Under the pieces are notes generated by a model. The model was not told the DNA's origin, made no database searches, and saw nothing but the letters and a program-made list of their open reading frames with translations. Of a DNA stretch of 64,000 nt, positions 61,499 to 64,000 are shown in pieces. The position numbers and the translations under genes were made by a program. This stretch comes from RPRB01 sp035519675 (lineage in GTDB: Bacteria; Myxococcota; Myxococcia; Myxococcales; Myxococcaceae). The stretch is taken from assembly GCA_035519675.1 (NCBI GenBank), contig DATIWB010000099.1, forward strand, positions 169,360 to 233,359. The letters run 5' to 3'. Numbering within the stretch: position 1 is the stretch's first letter; every line of letters starts with the position of its first letter.

Positions 61499-64000
61499 TC
61501 ACGCTGCGTGGCTTCCGGCCGCAGCCATCGGGCCCTTGCTCGGGTCGAGGCTGGTGGGGGGAGCGGGAGCCGGTCCGGGAGCCTCCTTCTTCCAGGGAAT
61601 GATCTTCAGGTCGCGGACGAACACCGTGTACATGAGCGGCACCAGCCCCAGGGTGATGACCGTGGCGATGCTCAGGCCGCCGATCTGGGCGTAGCAGAGC
61701 GGTTCCCAGAGGGGTCCGCCGTGCATCGCCAGGGGGATCAGGCCCAGCACGGTGGCGCCCACGGTGATCATCACCGGCCTGAGCCGCACGATGCCGGCCT
61801 CGATGAGCGCGTCCTCCAGATCACGGCCGTGGTGGTGCGCCTCCTCGATGAAGTCGAAGAGGACGATGACGTGGCTGACGATGACCCCGACCAGGCTGGC
61901 CACCCCCAGGAAGGCCATGAACCCGAAGGGCTGGTGCATGATCGCCAGCATCGCCAGCGCACCGCACATGCCGTAAGGGATGGCCCCGAACACCAGGAGG
62001 GGCTTCACCGCGCTGTCGAACTGGAACACCAGCGCGAAGTAGATCATGGCCATGGAGAGGATCATGACCAGCGACATCTCCCCGAAGCCCTTGACCTGCT
62101 CGTCGTACTCGCCTCCGATCTCGATGCGATAGCCGGGAGGAAGGGCGGCGGTGATCTTCTCGATCGTCGGGAGTGCGGCGTTCAGGACCTCGGACGGCAG
62201 GTGATCCGGGAGCGGATAGGCCGACACGGTGATGGTGCGAACCTGGTTTCGCCGCTGGATCTTGGCGGGGGCCAGCTCGCGCTCGAGCCGGGCGACCTGC
62301 CGGAGCGGGACGCTGTGCGAGCTGTTGACCGCGAACACGTAGGCGTTGGAGAGATCCGACAGGCGGGCCCGGTCCTCCAGCCGGAGCCGCGGCACGATGG
62401 GGATCTGTCGATCGCCTTCCCGGTAGTAGCCCACCGGAGTCCCGGAGACGGCGGTCTGGGTGGATAGCGCCACGTCCATCCGGGTGACGCCCGACAGATT
62501 GGCCCGGTCATCGTCGATCTTGATGTGCGTCCTCAGGCCGGGAGGACCCCAGTTGTCCCGGACGCGGGCGGAGAGGGGAGCTGCCTCGAGGGCCTTGCTG
62601 ACCCTGGCCGAGATCTTCCGCAGCTCGTCGATGTCCTCGCCCGAGACCCGGATGGAGACCGGGATGCCGACCGGCTTCCCCGTCTCGAGCTGGCGGACGT
62701 CGATCCGGGCGCCGGGGACACGCTCGGTGAGCGCGGTCTGCATCGGCCCCACCAGCTCCTTGGTGAGGTGCTTGTCGTTCACCTCGACGATGATCTGGGC
62801 GTAGTTGATCTGCTGCTGCTCCGGCTCGAGAGAGAACCAGAACCGCGGGCCGGCCCCACCGACGAAGGAGGTGAGGCTGCGGAGGACCTCGCCGTGGTGG
62901 TGATGCTTGCCGTACTCCTCGGCCACGTCGCGGATGACGTTCTCCGCCTCGACCGTCGCCTTGTTGGTGGCCTCCAGGGTGGCGTCCTCGGGCGTCCAGA
63001 CGTCGATGTAGGAGAGATAGGACAGGTCCTTGGGGAAGAACTGGGTCCTCGCCTTCGCCATCAGGACCCCGCCGCCGGCCAGGAAGACGGTCGAGGCGGC
63101 GAGCACCGCCCAGCGATGACGGATCGCCGAGGTGATCGTCCGCGAGTACCAGCCGGTGAACCCCTTCTTCCGGCGTTCCTCGATCGGGACCTCGGCCTTG
63201 GCCGGGCGCATGAGGCCGAAGGCGATGAGGGGGATGAAGCTGAAGGAGACGATCAGCGCCGCGACCAGCGTGGTGGTCATGACGATGGGGAGGCTGTGGA
63301 GGAACCGGCCGGTGTCCCCGGTGAGCATCAGGAACGGCAGGTAGGCCACCACGTTGGTGAGGGTCGCGAAGAAGATGGCGCGGAGGAGCCGGGTGGGGCC
63401 GATCCACGAGGCGACCTCCTTGGGCTGACCCTCGGCGAGCTCACGGGCGATGGCGTCCCCGGCCACCACCGGCATGTCGACCAGGAGCCCGAGCGCGATG
63501 ATCAAGGTGGCGATCGACACCTGCTGGATGTCGACTCCCAGCAGCAGCATCGCTAGGAAGCCGATCGCGAGGCTGAGCGGGATGGAGGTGGCCACCAGGA
63601 GGGCAGTGCGCCAGCTCCAGAAGCCCACCAGCGAGACCACCACCACCAGGAAGATCGCCTCGTAGAGGCTGGTCATGAACAGCGAGACGTTCTCGGCGAC
63701 CTGTCGGGGCTGATCGCTGGTGCGGGCCATGATCAGATCGGGCGGGAGCTTCCGGCGAAGGTGCTCGAGCATCTTGTCCACCTGGACCGCGAAGTCCCCC
63801 ACCTGCTGGCCGGACCGCATCATCATCGCGAGGGTGATCGCCCGGCTCCGCTGCCAGTGCCCCTGGTCGTCCCGGCCGTAGAAGTAGTTCAGGTACCGGG
63901 GTGGGCTGTCGTAGCCGCGGGACACCGAGGCGACGTCCCGGAGATAGACCGGAGTGCGATCGGTGCTGCTGCCGATCAGCATCCTCTCCATGTTCCGGTA
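61499..64000 (-). CDS. RND-family efflux transporter, N-terminus beyond window
   Basis: 834 visible residues; the frame runs off the window at 64000, so about the first 200-300 residues are missing. Hydrophobicity pattern and motifs fit AcrB/CusA-type RND pumps: IALGLLVDMPVVAGDAIARE (family motif in TM4, with the proton-relay Asp), the periplasmic segment AKIQRRNQVRTITVSAYPLP, and the C-terminal block LMVGV-like IVSHVIVLFDFIEEAHHHGR with RLRPVMITVGATVLGLIPLA. The sequence HHHHGE in a periplasmic loop could bind metal, so heavy-metal efflux is possible. Membrane-fusion and outer-membrane partners would be upstream, outside the window. Confidence 0.9.
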   Translation of the reverse strand, partial: YRNMERMLIGSSTDRTPVYLRDVASVSRGYDSPPRYLNYFYGRDDQGHWQRSRAITLAMMMRSGQQVGDFAVQVDKMLEHLRRKLPPDLIMARTSDQPRQVAENVSLFMTSLYEAIFLVVVVSLVGFWSWRTALLVATSIPLSLAIGFLAMLLLGVDIQQVSIATLIIALGLLVDMPVVAGDAIARELAEGQPKEVASWIGPTRLLRAIFFATLTNVVAYLPFLMLTGDTGRFLHSLPIVMTTTLVAALIVSFSFIPLIAFGLMRPAKAEVPIEERRKKGFTGWYSRTITSAIRHRWAVLAASTVFLAGGGVLMAKARTQFFPKDLSYLSYIDVWTPEDATLEATNKATVEAENVIRDVAEEYGKHHHHGEVLRSLTSFVGGAGPRFWFSLEPEQQQINYAQIIVEVNDKHLTKELVGPMQTALTERVPGARIDVRQLETGKPVGIPVSIRVSGEDIDELRKISARVSKALEAAPLSARVRDNWGPPGLRTHIKIDDDRANLSGVTRMDVALSTQTAVSGTPVGYYREGDRQIPIVPRLRLEDRARLSDLSNAYVFAVNSSHSVPLRQVARLERELAPAKIQRRNQVRTITVSAYPLPDHLPSEVLNAALPTIEKITAALPPGYRIEIGGEYDEQVKGFGEMSLVMILSMAMIYFALVFQFDSAVKPLLVFGAIPYGMCGALAMLAIMHQPFGFMAFLGVASLVGVIVSHVIVLFDFIEEAHHHGRDLEDALIEAGIVRLRPVMITVGATVLGLIPLAMHGGPLWEPLCYAQIGGLSIATVITLGLVPLMYTVFVRDLKIIPWKKEAPGPAPAPPTSLDPSKGPMAAAGSHAA

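Overview
This is a very high G+C bacterial chromosome segment with dense coding, frequent GTG/TTG starts and many 1-22 bp gene overlaps. Several traits point to the Myxococcota or a closely related deltaproteobacterial lineage: receptor-like Ser/Thr kinases in tandem, an FHA-domain sigma-54 activator, a eukaryote-type sterol C-24 methyltransferase homologue, and an Npt-type transporter with HEAT repeats. That placement is inference, because no rRNA or other taxonomic marker is present. I see no tRNA, rRNA, CRISPR array, insertion sequence or prophage.

Layout. 0-6 kb: the C-terminal end of a TetR-like regulator, then minus-strand genes for a small membrane protein, the sterol methyltransferase homologue, a secreted protein, a FUSC-type exporter and a zinc alcohol dehydrogenase. 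6.4-16.5 kb: an envelope/stress block with two DUF1269 proteins, a class 3 lipase, FtsH, a metallophosphoesterase coupled to a USP-like/phospholipase D fusion, an HdeD-like protein and an M48 peptidase. 16.5-22.3 kb: a lipoprotein, FabI, a decayed patch with relics of a second sterol methyltransferase and a flavoprotein, and an outer-membrane barrel protein coupled to a kinase-like lipoprotein. 22.3-31.3 kb: glycogen and sugar catabolism (glgX, pgm, glgP, phosphoketolase). 31.4-36.7 kb: a lipoprotein, a chitinase-like protein without its catalytic Glu, and a complete MCE-type lipid transport operon.

36.7-57.6 kb is about 21 kb of minus-strand genes: ECF sigma factor, Npt/HEAT transporter, tandem cyclic-nucleotide-like protein, helical protein, MDR oxidoreductase, FHA/sigma-54 activator, then four consecutive paralogous kinases of about 1,100 residues joined by 1-4 bp overlaps. 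Each kinase has an accessory N-terminal domain, a kinase domain with DWG in place of DFG, one membrane segment and a large beta-propeller-like outer domain with a conserved CxxC. This FHA-activator/kinase array is the strongest candidate for an undescribed signalling system. 58-64 kb: acetate kinase, a KirBac-type potassium channel, a TetR regulator, a small winged-helix protein and a truncated RND efflux pump. Four copies of an 18-bp operator (consensus TAACYAACNNGTTRGTTA) lie at the TetR gene, the channel gene and the sigma-factor promoter region, and tie these genes into one predicted regulon.

Pathway view: GlgX and GlgP release glucose-1-phosphate, Pgm makes glucose-6-phosphate, phosphoketolase yields acetyl phosphate, and acetate kinase (27 kb away) can convert that to acetate and ATP.
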